64,000 bases of DNA, from the NCBI GenBank assembly GCA_000729835.1, contig JFHB01000042.1, positions 1 through 64,000 on the forward strand. The letters run 5' to 3'. Position 1 is the stretch's first letter. Every line of letters starts with the position of its first letter. The translations under genes and the position numbers were made by a program. This document shows positions 24,040 through 35,930 of this stretch, piece after piece. The stretch is from Atkinsonella hypoxylon. Lineage: Eukaryota; Ascomycota; Sordariomycetes; Hypocreales; Clavicipitaceae. The notes beneath the pieces are model-generated. The model saw only the letters and a program-made list of their open reading frames with translations. It searched no databases and was not told where the DNA came from.

Positions 24040-26986
24040 TCAGTTCAAGGGAGCATCTGGGCCTTGATTATCAAAGCGCTTGAATTCTAACGCTATTGTA
24101 AGCATGAGAGAGTTTCGGCTCGTATGATGCGCGTGCAAACTTACCGAGTAGCATGGTTCTTTGGACTGGTGTGGAGGGAGGCGAAGCCGGTTCCTCGATA
24201 ATAGGCTCTGGAATCCGATCGTCGACGTTTGTGCTTCCGTACACTCTTGAGCTATCGGGTCGTTGGCTTCCGATGTGCCGCTCCCAAGTGCCGAAAAGCC
24301 CGTCTTCGTTGGAACGAGGGAATTGCTGTCGCCTAGGTTTGTAGTATGGGTTGGTTGTGGAGCGAGAATAATCTGTAAACACTGAACGAGAGTATGTCTG
24401 ATCCACAGAGGGTTGCTTGTACGCAGAGTTTGCCTTTGTTGAGCCAGAGTTTGAATCAAATGACGAGTCTTCCGATTCGCCTTGGTTGCAGCTAGAGAAT
24501 GCGGCCATGCTGTGTTGGGAGGCGTAGTCATTGCCCGAGTGATAGTAGTCGCTGCTTATGCCAGACTCTTTGGATGCTGGTCGGCCAGTTTGCCGGCTGC
24601 TGAAGTCGAACATGCTAAAACAGGACTGTTTCTGCCCAAAAGCTCCCCTTGTTGAGGAAAACTGGGGTTCTTCAGACTGGTAGATATCGTCCGGGGGGTC
24701 TGTCTTGGGAGAACCGCCATCATCAGGGGAGGAAATAGGACGCTCACATGACTTGAAGTCTGCTAATGGAGATAGGCGGCGGCTTCTCCGATCCCTTGAA
24801 TTTTCGGAACTGGCCTCATCAAGTGCTGCATTCATCTTGAAAGTTTCTGTATAGCCGACGCACTCGCCCTCGCTAGATGAACCGCCTTTGGCAAACGCAA
24901 GCGTAGACTGCAAACAAACGTGCTCGGGATTGCCACACAGGGTCTCGCTTTGCGAATAGCATTTCCTGGGCCGTCCACCCGATGAATCAACCATACCAGG
25001 CTCATCGCCATGTCGTTCCCAAATCTTGGGCATCTCTGTTAACAGGGGCCCATATCCGGCTTCAACGTCGGCTTGACCATTGCATGCCCTTCGAGCTGCC
25101 GATTGACGCCTCAGTTTGTTGTGAGTGCTTAGCGTTTCAATGTTACTGCGGTCAAAGGCTTGGCTCTCTCTTGACTCAGTGTTCGAGCTGACTTCCTCAA
25201 CATACGGAGCCTGATACTCATGTAACCCAGCCGTGTCGTCTAAAGAAGCAACAGATTCGTCATTAGAACGTGGTGTAGATGTTCTTTGTGCCCGACGTTG
25301 AGCTGATCCCAGCCTTCTCCCTGGGAAGAATGGGGCTTCAGCTGGGCTGACAGGAGCTGATACGTCCTTGATTGACGATAGATTTCTGGAAGGTCCTCGC
25401 GCCAACTTCCTTGCTTTCTTTGGCTCGGATTGGGACTTGTTCTCAAGAGGATGCAGCATGCTATAGCCACTCGAAACTGTAGGGGGCGCTGTGACAGTAG
25501 CATCAGATTTGTCGTCTCCCCGTGGTGTTGGCTCTCGTAAAACCTGAGCATGTCAGAATAACTGCTCTTTAACTAGTAGGCGGATAGAACTTACCAATCC
25601 AAGAGTAGATGCCTCATTGCTATCCCCAAGAAAACGGACCTCATCAGCACAGTTTCCACAATAGTTGGGGAGAAGAGGTTTCCCAGGTTCAGTTTTGTAC
25701 TTCTTTTGAAATACCTTGGACCGAACCCTTCCGCAACCGAAACAGAAATGGTGACTGCCCATCATGTTTTTCTCGAACCTCATTTCTCGACAAGCTGAGC
25801 AGTAGTTGAGGATAGGTTTATGAGTTGTGTCAATTGGGCATTCTGCATGAAACTTTGGTGACCTTATCTCCCCACAGCCGGAGCATAAGTGATGTCGTAT
25901 TGTGCTAGTAGCTTTGATATCATTTGTTACAGAAAGACTGAGAGTCTGATCTCCCTTACGTTGTGGGGGAAACAATGTACCACGTTGAGACTGGTTCGGT
26001 CCCTCGACGGGAGCTACATTCTCCTTGACGCTGTCCGTCACTGTAAGTTGTGGCTCATTCAATCCTTTTGTGTTAAACGCTTGTTTGACAGGAACATCCG
26101 ACATGTCCTTGCTGCTTTTAGACTTCTCTGCCACCATATTGAGAAATGAATTTAACCTGCGCTGAGCATGGCTTCGGTGCTGCTGAAGCCGCAAGTTATG
26201 AGGATCTTTCGAAATTTGTTCTTGAGCCTCGTCTAGTTCATGCTGTAGATATTGCAGCTTGTGTAGTTGAGAGTTTGGTGACGGAGAGCATAGACCTTGA
26301 CTTTTCGTATGAAGTGGATTAATACCGTGACTATATCGCGGTTGATTGCCGAGAATAGTTGCGTGATATGGCACCGCAGTTAAGAAATGAGGCTGAATGT
26401 ATGAAAATGAAGGAAAGGGGCCCAGGTTCGGTTGGGATACAGTTGAGTTGGTCGAGGAAAGCAATGGATGTCCCACGTAGCTGCGCCCATCGTTTTGTGA
26501 AACAATTGGCGGTTCTGGGGACTTCGAGGGAGATTGATTTGGTTCCGCTGGCTTTGAAACTTTTTCCTTTTTCTCGGAACCAGATCTAACATGTCTCGAT
26601 TTGGCTTCTTTGTCCGATTTCTTTACATGTAACGACACCTTGGACAAGCTGTTGCGCCTACGCGCTGGTGGTGTTGCCCGGCGGGGAGAATGTCGTCGCT
26701 TCCTCGGCGAGGAAGTCAGAACCAACGCCACGGAGGATGGACTTCGCTCAGACAGAATAGTCTTTTTGAGCGTTCTCGTTTTGTCGGAGGCACTGTCAGG
26801 CAATTGCTCCACACTATTAAGAGTTTCATCTGAGCTGTTGCTGTATCGACGAGTCTTCTGAGTGCGAAACCTTCGATCTGCGCGTTCAATGTCCCAGCGA
26901 GAAGGTAATCCAAAAGCTGTGGACAACAGATCAATCCCTGTGTCTGTGGCGAAGTACGAACAACGCCTTCTCCAATGGTGGCCCAT
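24040..26986 (-). CDS. Uncharacterised protein with three CxxC zinc-ribbon-like modules
   Basis: Three exons, 26986-25595, 25543-24145 and 24092-24040, join in phase (donors GTAAGTTC and GTAAGTTT) to give 947 residues. I do not recognise the family. The N-terminal 280 residues are basic and Ser/Pro-rich. A probable coiled coil follows (LHKLQYLQHELDEAQEQI region, about 235-285). Near residues 372-447 lies a compact run of cysteine pairs: CSGCGEIRSPKFHAECP, NYCSACREMRF, FCFGCGRVRS and NYCGNCADE. These look like tandem zinc ribbons, and the recurring C-x2-C-x-[ER]-x-R pattern suggests internal duplication. The remaining 500 residues are Ser-rich and disordered, with many SS, RS and DDS runs. The short last exon ends PDAPLN. 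Nucleic-acid or protein binding is only inference from the zinc ribbons. Confidence 0.8.
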
Positions 26987-27486
26987 TACGGGTCGCTATT
27001 GAATCAATTGTTATGGAAAGAGCATCAGGTGCAGATAAGGTTCTTGGTACATGCTAGGCTGTAGAACATTGCTGCCGTTATGGTCAATATGCCCAGCGAA
27101 GCGAGTCGTAGGATTAAGATCGAAACCCCGGATGGTTAGGAAGAGGTTCGGGTTTTTCAGAAATGGACGGTCCGATTTCACGTTTGCGCATGTGTGAATG
27201 CAACCCTAAAAAGTGAGTGATAGCTGTGCTGGCCGTTACAGCTGGCCGGCAGCTGGCCGGCAGCTACCCACAGGTAGGACAGTCTGAGCGGACGGACTTG
27301 TGTACTTAGGTACCTAAATTCTCCTGTCAAATGTTCAATGTTCTCTAATACTCCTTGATCGTGCTGAAATCATGCAGTGATTTACATTGCATATGCTATG
27401 TCGTCTACTTGAGATAACCGGACTGACTTTCACTTTGTTTTCCATTTTCACCTCTCCGAACTTTCTATACGTATTTACCGTGTAAT
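26987..27486. other. Intergenic region, zinc-ribbon gene promoter / STT3 3' flank
   Basis: 500 bp. The unit GGCAGCTGGCC is tandemly repeated near 27240-27265, and the palindrome AGGTACCT lies at 27308-27315. Confidence 0.5.
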
Positions 27487-30029
27487 TTAGTCTACTCGTA
27501 GAAGTCTAGGACCCTTCTTCCTGATGGACTTCTTCTTTTTCTGCCCCTTTTCAAATGCTGCCACAGCAGCGTGATCTCGTCCGACGTTGTCGAGATCCTT
27601 GACTTTATAGATTCGAATGATCCAGTTTTCACTGGTAAAAGCTTCTTCTAGAGTGTTGAGAACTGGCCCTCGGTCTGGAAGCCGAACACCGCGGACACGG
27701 TCAGCGACTTGGCCAGGAGGGAACAAATTATGGTAGTTGTAGTAGGACATTTTGTACCTAATGTTTCACATGTTAAGCAATCGAGTTGAGAGAATTCTTC
27801 AGCATATACAACTTACATAAGACTGTTCTTCATCGTCTCAGTAGCTTCGCCGTCGACTCTGTATTCTCCCCGATCTGTGAAGAAATCGCGTTCCTTGACC
27901 TCATCGGGCCAAATGCCTTCAGCAATACGCACCATCCAGAGGAACTTGTTGATATCGTCGCCGGAATAACCAAGCAGACCGCCGAAAACAACGAGAACAT
28001 AGTCAACTTCATGCTGACGCATGATAGGGTAGCTAACCTCCTCGCTGGAGCTCATGGCTTTGCCAACAGTGGCGATATGTGTGTTATTCCATGTATTATT
28101 ATCGACTAGAGTGGGTCGATCAGCCATGCCACCAATTTGATAACCATAATCCCACCAGGACATGATCTTCGCGTCCTTGTGAGTGTTTTGTCTAAGCCAT
28201 TGGTATGCTTCTCGATAGTCGTCAATAATATGCTGACTGCCATCAGGCATTCGGCTAGCGAGGACGACGGACGGAGACGAGTAAGCATTAGACGTGACCC
28301 AAGTGCAGTGAGCCACAAACATGAGTAGGTAAACAAGGACAGATGCGACGACCACAAACTTGGATGAGGGATAAAATACTCCAATAAATGGCTTGTCGCT
28401 GCCTCGAAGTCCAGTTCTTGCCTTTGAGGGTTTCTTGGAAGAGGCCTCTTTCGCTTTTTCCACCTCGCTAGGTTCTGGTGACTTGGACGATATGTAGGTG
28501 TCGAGCATGTGGGACAAGGCTATAGCAGCAGCAACACAGACGATGGGCGTCAAGGTGAGCATAAGTCGAACCATGACACCAGCGAAGTAACTTCCAAAAA
28601 GGGCATAGACGACAATAAAGACATGCTCGTCGCGAAGATCCTGGAAGCACATGTATACACCTGCTGGGAAGAGCCAAACAAGGAAGTTGAGGTCAAAGAA
28701 AAACGCCGGCCAAGCCGTGGGCTGATGCTCAGACACTGATGCAATGATTGGTATATGGATTTTGGCATAGCCGGTATCCCAGAGAGAGTAGAAACGGCCA
28801 TTCCATGGAGCAATGTAGCCAAGGGAAGTGAGACCAACAAGAGCGGCCAAGCCAATCCCGAAGGTGGCAACAAGGATTGTGACGAGGAAAGTTTGGAATT
28901 GTCGGCTGGAAATGGCAGACCGCACGTACTCAATGAAGCCAATCAACTGCAGGAAACCAAAGATGCCTAAAGTCAATGTTAGTCTTCCATTCCATCATGC
29001 TCTTGATTGATGACTTGGAGAATTCGTACCTAGAGCCGGCATATGTTCGCTCGTCTTGATGGGCAGGAATCCGACAAATGGAATCTGCATACTAGCAATG
29101 GTCCCCAAAGCATACCACGTCGTATAGCTGACGTATAGCCGTGTACTGTATCTGCCCATGCAGATGAGCACAAAGGCATGGAGGGGCAACAAGCAAGTAA
29201 TGAAGGCGTAACCACCCCACGATGCTACCATGTATCCGTAGAACAGGGCGCAAGACGCACCCCAAAGCATGGAACCCAGCTTGAGGGCCTTGATCCACAG
29301 GTAGAATGTAAAAACAAGAAGGAAAATGGCGATTGCCTCATTATCGTAGCTTCCAGCAACGGATCGAGAAATATAGCCAGGAGCAATGCCCATAAAAATA
29401 GCAGCAAGCAGACCAGCAGACGGCGAAGTGGTCATCTCATTGGCTAGAAGATAAGAAGCATAGGCAGTGAGGCCAGAGAAGGCCGGCGCAAGGAGGACAC
29501 AGATATTACGAATATCGATGGGAATAGTGAGAGCCTTAAGAGCATGGTAAATGACACCACTGGTGACCATGAGACCGGGATATAAAGTACCTCCGGTCAC
29601 TCGGCCGAGAGGATGCCATGTTCGATCGTCAAACCAATCCCAGAACTTGTAGAATCCATTTGCAACGAGGTATTTGGTCGCTCGGAAGTTGAACCAGGGG
29701 TCAACTGCGAATCTGTTAGTACATCGGGCGAGATGAAGGCAGTGAAACTCGAGTAGGGAGCTTACATTCGTGAATGATACTCTCGAAACCTAGCGAGACA
29801 TAAGTTAACATTTTCGTTCCATCAATTGGCACTGAATCTCCCGCACACAGCGCAGGTTGCGCGCAGTTAAAATCGCGCTATGTACAAGCGGGTGGCACTC
29901 ACGAATGACAGAGAACAGGCGACTGGAGATGGCAGCACCGGCAATAAAGCAGAGAATAATGACTCGCAGCAGCGTTCTTGTGCTTTTCGAGTTGATGCCC
30001 TCAGAATGGGGCTGTGCTTCGGTCGTCAT
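27487..30029 (-). CDS. STT3: Oligosaccharyltransferase catalytic subunit STT3
   Basis: STT3 transfers the dolichol-linked glycan to Asn-X-Ser/Thr sites in the ER lumen. Five exons, 30029-29903, 29789-29766 (24 nt), 29704-29030, 28966-27817 and 27757-27487, join in phase to give 748 residues. The 24-nt exon encodes part of RFESIIHEFDPWFNFRATKYL, the conserved DxD-type loop, confirming it. Multiple membrane segments fill residues 20-500. SVSEHQPTAW lies at about 353 and the catalytic WWDYG motif at about 546-550, followed by NNTWNNTH, which carries potential glycosylation sites. Length is close to the yeast 718 residues. The start is MTTEAQPHSEG; an ATG in frame 90 bp upstream (30119) could add 30 residues, but fungal homologues begin shortly before LLRVIIL, so the downstream one is preferred. 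Confidence 0.96.
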
Positions 30030-30803
30030 GTTGGCAACGAACGACTGCTTGCGATTGCTCCCCTGAAGGTGGATGAGTATGAGGTTCCGGATGCAGCCAG
30101 CTGCAACGACGACACGCATGGAGCTGAGGACAGCTTGGAGCTTCTAGTGTTTCCGTACCTGGCTCCTAAAGGCCCTCTCAATTGGGGAGCCGGGCCTGTG
30201 GGCCTCGTCTTCGTTGCTGGACCGACATTTTCCCGAACTGGGACTTCGACGCTGGTTGATTGTACGGGATAATCTGCCATCATATCTATATGCTGTCTAG
30301 TTCGACTTGGGTGTCACTGGAATGAATATGTTTAAAGATGCATAGAATCTAGAGATGATGCGCATCGACGAGATTCAACTTGTCTGCGTCTATCTGAAAG
30401 GCTGTGATTTCTTTCACGATTCCCAGTCCGGCGTGGTCCGGTTACTGGCTGCTGTGTCTTGAGCATATCTTTCTTTCTAATGGCAAGTACATCGCCCATC
30501 TCATTTGTTAGGATACATGTTCCTTTTTGAAATGAGATAACATCGCCGTGATATTGTGTCTAAATTGTGTGTATTTTTACATCTGTACACTTTTAAAGCA
30601 AACAGGAACGTAAAGAAACCTCTATGCAGTAGCGCCTCGCGTAGTCTCCATCATACAGCGATTCCACCAGGACCCGGCTCTTATGAACAGGCAATGCAGA
30701 AGCTCTTGAATCTTTATAGGCAGATTCATCCGTCTGCTGGTACTCCGATATTTTCTTCTGTTCCACAAGTCATTACACTCCCCCATGCACCCCCTTAAGC
30801 AAA
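30030..30803. other. Intergenic region, STT3 promoter / subunit e 3' flank
   Basis: 775 bp between two minus-strand genes. I see no coding signal or repeat. Confidence 0.5.
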
Positions 30804-31334
30804 TCAAGGACTCTCCTTGGCTACCTTCAGCAAGAACTGCTCCAGGTCGAACTTGGGGTCATTGGCATCGAAAACAGCTGGGAGATGTGGTCAGTATTTT
30901 TCCATCGAATATCCGTATTGTTTCCGCACGTGGAGCACCCATTTCAAGAGTTTATCGGTCATGGATTCCGGGACATACCGTCGTTCTTAGAATCGGCAGC
31001 GGCAGCATGAGCAGAGGCATGCTTCTTGGCGTATTCTGCCTTAGCCTGTTCTATCAACTTCTTCTTGCTCTCGTACTCGTGCTTCTCGTGCGCGGCTCGT
31101 TGAGAAGCAGCAATCGCTCTCTGATGGGAGAATCCGTAGAAAACACCGACGGCAAGCGCGGACCACCGGAGGACCTAAAAGCCAGCCCATAAGCATATTG
31201 TTTCATAGAAGTAGTGAAGGTTGCCCTAATTGCATGGTTTTCGAGCCAAGGGCGTTGGTAAAGACGGCAGGGATGCGTTGGAGGAAAGGAGAGAGACAGG
31301 CAAGAACACGAACATTGACACCAGTCGAGGCCAT
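30804..31334 (-). CDS. ATP21: Mitochondrial F1Fo ATP synthase subunit e
   Basis: Three exons, 31334-31314 (21 nt), 31174-30979 and 30877-30804, join in phase to give 96 residues. The product begins MASTGVNVLRWSALAVGVFYGF, the typical single membrane span with the GxxxG-like face used in ATP synthase dimerisation. It continues through a basic helical stalk (SKKKLIEQAKAEYAKKH) and ends DPKFDLEQFLLKVAKESP. Subunit e (yeast Atp21/Tim11) sits in the inner membrane and drives dimer formation and cristae shape. Length matches the family (about 90-100). No single exon is long enough to stand out, so the gene is easily missed. It is divergent from the dynein chain gene. Confidence 0.92.
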
Positions 31335-32127
31335 TGTGGATGTGATCGCAAGGTGCGCGGCGAATGCGAGAAGCGATCCGAAAGGTACGACGAAGCTCGA
31401 CGCTGACAATTGGCGTCAATGGGGCCCTGGCGTGGAGGATGGAGGGAATTATTCCGTCAGTAGCGGCGTAAGGAAGATGTGAGAGTTTGTCGGGAAAAGT
31501 CGCAGTTTTCCCACTGCAGCACAGGTTCGCAACACAACGGCCTGGCCCGCAACAGGACACGGAGGGAAGCTCTGATAGCGAATAGGATAGCAGCCGGCAA
31601 CACCACAACCACCCACCGGCCCGACTTTTTAATGAGACCAGGTTAAGCACTCGGATGCGGGCTGTGGGGTCTCAATTAAAAAGTCCGGCCGGTACCACCC
31701 AGACTTCAGTAGCATGCCATGATCCCGCAGATAACAATCACGTGAACGACCTTGTACAGGGGCCGTGTCTGTGCCTGGATAGTCCAAGTCACAGCGGCCT
31801 TGTCGCCCAAACGCGTTTTGTGCTCGGCACAGGGAGTATTACACGACAGGGGCCTTCCAGCACTTTGCGTTGCTGTGCTGCACAAGACTTGGATACAGTA
31901 CAGGACTACGCAATTACGACGGGCCAGCTGATAAAGAGATATTGCCTCAACCCGCCCTCCTCTTTCCGCGCTATTTTGATCGAATCCCAGAACTCCATCA
32001 CCTCTTCTTGATTACAGTTACATTGGAAGCCTGCCTGTTCTGCTAAACGCTCTAGTCTTGTCTCATCTCAACGCCTTGAGGCTCCCCTGAATAGTCTGTC
32101 CCACAATGGGACAGCTGATAGCACAAG
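31335..32127. other. Divergent promoter region, subunit e / dynein intermediate chain
   Basis: 793 bp shared by two divergent genes. It contains the 25-bp inverted repeat at 31616-31694 and the upstream ORF of the dynein gene at 32106-32147. Both are described separately. Confidence 0.55.
31616..31694. repeat. 25-bp inverted repeat (hairpin) in divergent promoter
   Basis: The left arm 31616-31640 begins ACCGGCCCGACTTTTTAA. It matches the reverse complement of the right arm 31669-31694 with one mismatch and one single-base indel. The loop is 28 nt. Such a long near-perfect hairpin is not expected by chance. It could be a miniature element footprint or a structured regulatory site. Confidence 0.8.
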
Positions 32128-32147
32128 ATGCAACAGCGCCGAGATGA
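32106..32147 (+). promoter_or_regulatory. Upstream ORF overlapping the dynein chain start codon
   Basis: An ATG at 32106 opens a 13-codon frame ending in TGA at 32145-32147. It overlaps the main ATG at 32128 in a different frame, so it could limit initiation at the main start. It matters only if the mRNA starts upstream of 32106, which the sequence does not show. Confidence 0.5.
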
Positions 32148-34270
32148 AATTCTTGCAAAGAAAGCAAAACTTGCAGAGCTCAAGCGACAAAGGGAATTGC
32201 GGGCTAGCCAAGCGAGCGCTGGCCGCCAAAGTCTAGGGTCTGGCGATGTGAGTCTTTTGCATCCCCGTCTCGGCATAATGAACACCTAACCGATTCGTCG
32301 TCTAGCTAATAGCGCCGATCCCTGGCAGAGCGGACAATCGTCGCGAAATCGAATCCCTCATCAATAGTCTTGTTGGCGAGAGTCGACCGGGCTCGACAAC
32401 GACTGGTGGTGCTGCATCTCCCGGTCTTCGAGGCAGTCGACCCAATAGCGTCCTCAGTGCAGGCGAACTGAGCAACGAAACCTCCGATTATGCAGCAGCT
32501 TCGAACGCGCACTCTGCTGCTCCTCCTTCTGCGCCGCCGCAGCTCAGTACGGCTGCTTTAACGACGGTATACGAGTGCCCCCCATCACCAGTCAAGGAGG
32601 TGTTTTCTTATAGCAAAGGTGTCCAAACCACAGACGAATGGACCTCGCCCGCGAGGAATAGGGCACAGTCGACCATTTCCCAGAGTGGTGACCTGGCTGG
32701 AACGTCAAATTCACCAAGCAAGCGACAAAGCAGACGGGAAAGAGATCGAGAGGAGGAGCTGCGCCAGAAAATCCGCGAGGAGGTCGAGGAAGAGCTCAGA
32801 GCGGCCAAGGAGTCCATAGCAGATGGCACCGCAGCACAGCCGCTATCTTCAGCGAACTACCCCTCAAGAGATCTTACTGCAGAAGAGCTGCAAGCCGTGA
32901 CGCGGTCCGAAGAATTTGTCGACTTCCTTGAGCAATCTACCAAAGTAATTGAACGAGCAATTGACCAGGAGACGTATGATATCTTGACGGATTATGCTTT
33001 GCAGGGTAAAGATGAAGACGAAGAGGACGAGGAGATTGGGAATACGGGCGGGCGAGGATCGCACAGAGTCAAAGAAGTAGCACAATTCTTTGATGATCGT
33101 TGGTCTAAGAAGCGAATGATCAGCGGTATTGATTTCTCACCCAAGTTCAGTGAGCTGCTTCTTGCATCGTATACCAAAAATCCGACTGCGCCTCATGAGC
33201 CTGATGGCCTTGTTCAGGTTTGGAATACACATATGCATGACCGCCCCGAATATGTGTTCACGGCCCAATCCGACATTCTGACGGCCAAGTTTTCTCCATA
33301 TCACCCTAATTTGATCATAGGTGGTTCTTATAGTGGCCAGGTCCTGTTGTGGGATACAAGAGCGAAGGCAGCTCCTGTACAGAAGACCCCACTAACCGGT
33401 TATGGGCACGCACATCCCATTTACTCGGTCGACATTGTTGGCACACAGAACGCAAACAACGTCATCTCATGTTCGACGGACGGCGTGGTTTGTGGATGGA
33501 GCATGGATGTCTTTGCTCAGCCGCAAGAGCTTCTTGAGCTGAAGAACCCAAGCCAGGCAAAGGTCGCTGTCGAAGATGTGAGCCCTACGTGTGTTTCATT
33601 TCCTCAAACGGACCCGACCTTCTTCCTTGTGGGAAGTGAAGAGGGCACGATATTCCCTTGTCACAGATACGATCGCGCCGGCGCAAAGGCTGGTGTTGAC
33701 AAAAAGATCAGCTATAGAGGTCATACCGCCCCTGTGATGTCAGTCGACTTCCATCCATCACGAGGTCCAGTCGATTTGGGCGACTTGGTCATCTCATCAT
33801 CTTTGGACTGGAGCGTCAAGCTCTGGAAGGTGCGAGCACCAGCGGCTACGTCAACCATTGGCGCTGGCGACGGCAGCGTCACACCACTCATCGATTTTGT
33901 GCGGGAAGATGTCGTCTACGATGCTAGATGGTCTCCTGTGAAGCCGAGTGTCTTTGCCCTCGTGGATGGTGCCGGATGGCTGGAGCTCTGGGACATTACG
34001 GTGGAAACAGAGGAGCCAATTTCGCGCATTACGCCCAGTAGGCGTCAAGACGGAAGGACGATGTTATCTAAGAGCTTGAACAAGGTAGCGTGGGAACCCA
34101 ATGACGGCAAACGCCTCGCAACGGGAGGCATAGATGGGTCGTTGACAGTCTTTGAAGTGGGCAGTGCATTGGGGGGTAAAGAGGGCTTGAAGAACGAAGA
34201 GTGGACTAATGTTAGGAAGCTCGTAAACCGGGTGGAGGCGGTTGGCCTAAATGGAGCGATGATTGTATAG
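32128..34270 (+). CDS. Cytoplasmic dynein intermediate chain
   Basis: Two exons, 32128-32247 and 32306-34270, join in phase to give 694 residues. The N-terminus MQQRRDEILAKKAKLAELKRQ is the charged coiled-coil-like segment that binds dynactin p150. A Ser-rich linker follows, with SKGVQTTDEW near residue 145, a typical LC8/light-chain binding site. A helical charged segment comes next (RREREREEELRQKIREEVEEEL-like). The C-terminal half carries WD40 repeats (for example VQVWNTH, VLLWDTRAK, VKLWKVR, LELWDI) forming the beta-propeller that attaches to the heavy chain. Dynein moves nuclei and organelles along microtubules in hyphae. Length and layout fit the family. TBCE, another microtubule gene, lies downstream on the other strand, but no functional linkage can be inferred from that. 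Confidence 0.95.
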
Positions 34271-35930
34271 AGCTGAAGCGTTGTGAGGGAGGGAGCACAA
34301 GGATGAAGCAGTAATTTGTTATGCCAGTGACAGGTCAGAGGTGCTTATTCTGTATACCCCGGTAGCACCAAAGACATAATGGCAATAGATAAATTTTTTT
34401 TCAGGAGATAATCGAAGTTTTGATTTCAGCATGCTGCACCATTCGTTGGAGACATGGCCGCGCAGCCATGTACCTAGGTATCCTTGGTTTTGACTCTTGA
34501 GTCTATCGTGTGTTCATGAATGTGGTCACGTGCGCCTCAGCCTCTCTCCCTCCCCACCGTGGACTATCTGCCTTTTCCATAACTGTTCGCCGAATAGTTA
34601 GTTACTCCCTCGCTGACAACTACGGAATACCGGAACACTGGTGCACTTTGTGCTTGCTGAGGTATGATTACGCTACACGAAGTAGAACTTCAGGTCTTGT
34701 GGCCGTGGGTACACTGACACGAAATCCCATGTCAGCTGGTGCCTCAGCCCCTATCCCTCTCACATACTTCCTCATGATGTGTTCAATTTCAATTGAATTC
34801 TGCAATTCTGAAGACTATTCGTAGTCTGCCTGTGGACAAAACCCTTCCTGATTACTTGCTTATACTTCGCTACCAAATGTTAACAGTGCCAACGTCGAAA
34901 ATTCACAGCGAACTAACACCTCGGCTAGTTAGTGATCCCTCACACCTCTAATCTCCTACCAGTCGCATTCGGCATCTGCCTACCTCGCGTTCCGGAAAGC
35001 TGCACACATATGGTCGACCCTTCGAACTCAGCCCCGTGATGTCGAGAAGGGGGGCTCTACCTGAAACAGAGTTCATCGTGGCTCTGGAGATGGAAATGGT
35101 AGGTTGACCGGGCGTTTACCTCTGCCTGGAGCCCAGCAATGGCGAGCTGAGTGGTGTGCATCTCTTGGCGACTGCTTCAATCTGATTGACTAACTGAGGT
35201 ATGTTTTCGAACGCGCCCGGTTGGAATCGGGGGACACAGTAAAAATGCCTCAGTCATTGATGTCTGAAGTTTGTTGAGCTCGCCTGGTTCCTTCATTCTG
35301 TAGGTCTTCTCTAGTCCTTCCGCGATATCTTCCGCCATTTCGCGATCTTTTTCTCGGAATATCAGGCGTCTTAGTGACTAGTTGTAGGCTTGATCTTTGG
35401 AGTGTAGTTGAGAGGTCCCCTTACCGTGGCAACAAGACCCCAGCTGCACTCCAGAAATGAAGCCTACGACTAGTCAGTCAGCGCCGACAGAGTATCAGGC
35501 CGCTTTGAAGCGCCGCCAAGGGCCTCGAATCCCTCAATAGCCTTCGAGTAGGAGCTAGCTAAGGTAGCGCCAAGTGAAGCCTTTCCACGAATGCATGCAA
35601 CATAATCGAACGAATATCCCGTGTCTCAAATTACCTTCCCATGAGGCTATAGCCAACGCAGCCAACCTCTTAGCTCATAACGCGCGACAGACTCGGTATA
35701 TTTCGGCGGTGATGGTAGGGCTTTCTCCGATATATCCTTCTACCTAGTCTTGCGATGTCCTACGCAAAAGAAGCTGGAGTGCTGTGGGTAAACAGGCGTG
35801 TCTATCTTCCAGGGCCAACAGTACGCTTGGAGTTTCTCCATATCCCCAAATAGCAACTAGTTTCCACGTGCAGATATCCCCATTAGACAACAGGCCCAGC
35901 CAGCAGGAACTATCAATCATCGTCCCTACA
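34271..35930. other. Intergenic region between convergent dynein chain and TBCE genes
   Basis: 1.66 kb of 3' flanks. A 17-bp inverted repeat with one mismatch occurs at 35375-35391 and 35460-35476 (68-nt spacer). Beside it on the minus strand (about 35190-35390) is an open stretch reading EKDREMAEDIAEGLEK and onward, which may be a decayed coding relic. Nothing else is recognisable. Confidence 0.45.
35375..35476. repeat. Short inverted repeat, 17-bp arms
   Basis: TGACTAGTTGTAGGCTT at 35375-35391 pairs with AAGCCTACGACTAGTCA at 35460-35476, one mismatch, 68-nt loop. It may mark a small decayed element. Confidence 0.6.

Noticed and set aside
29805..30119. STT3 start 30 codons upstream at 30119
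   Set aside because: In frame, but family members begin shortly before the first membrane helix, and the extra residues have no conserved character.
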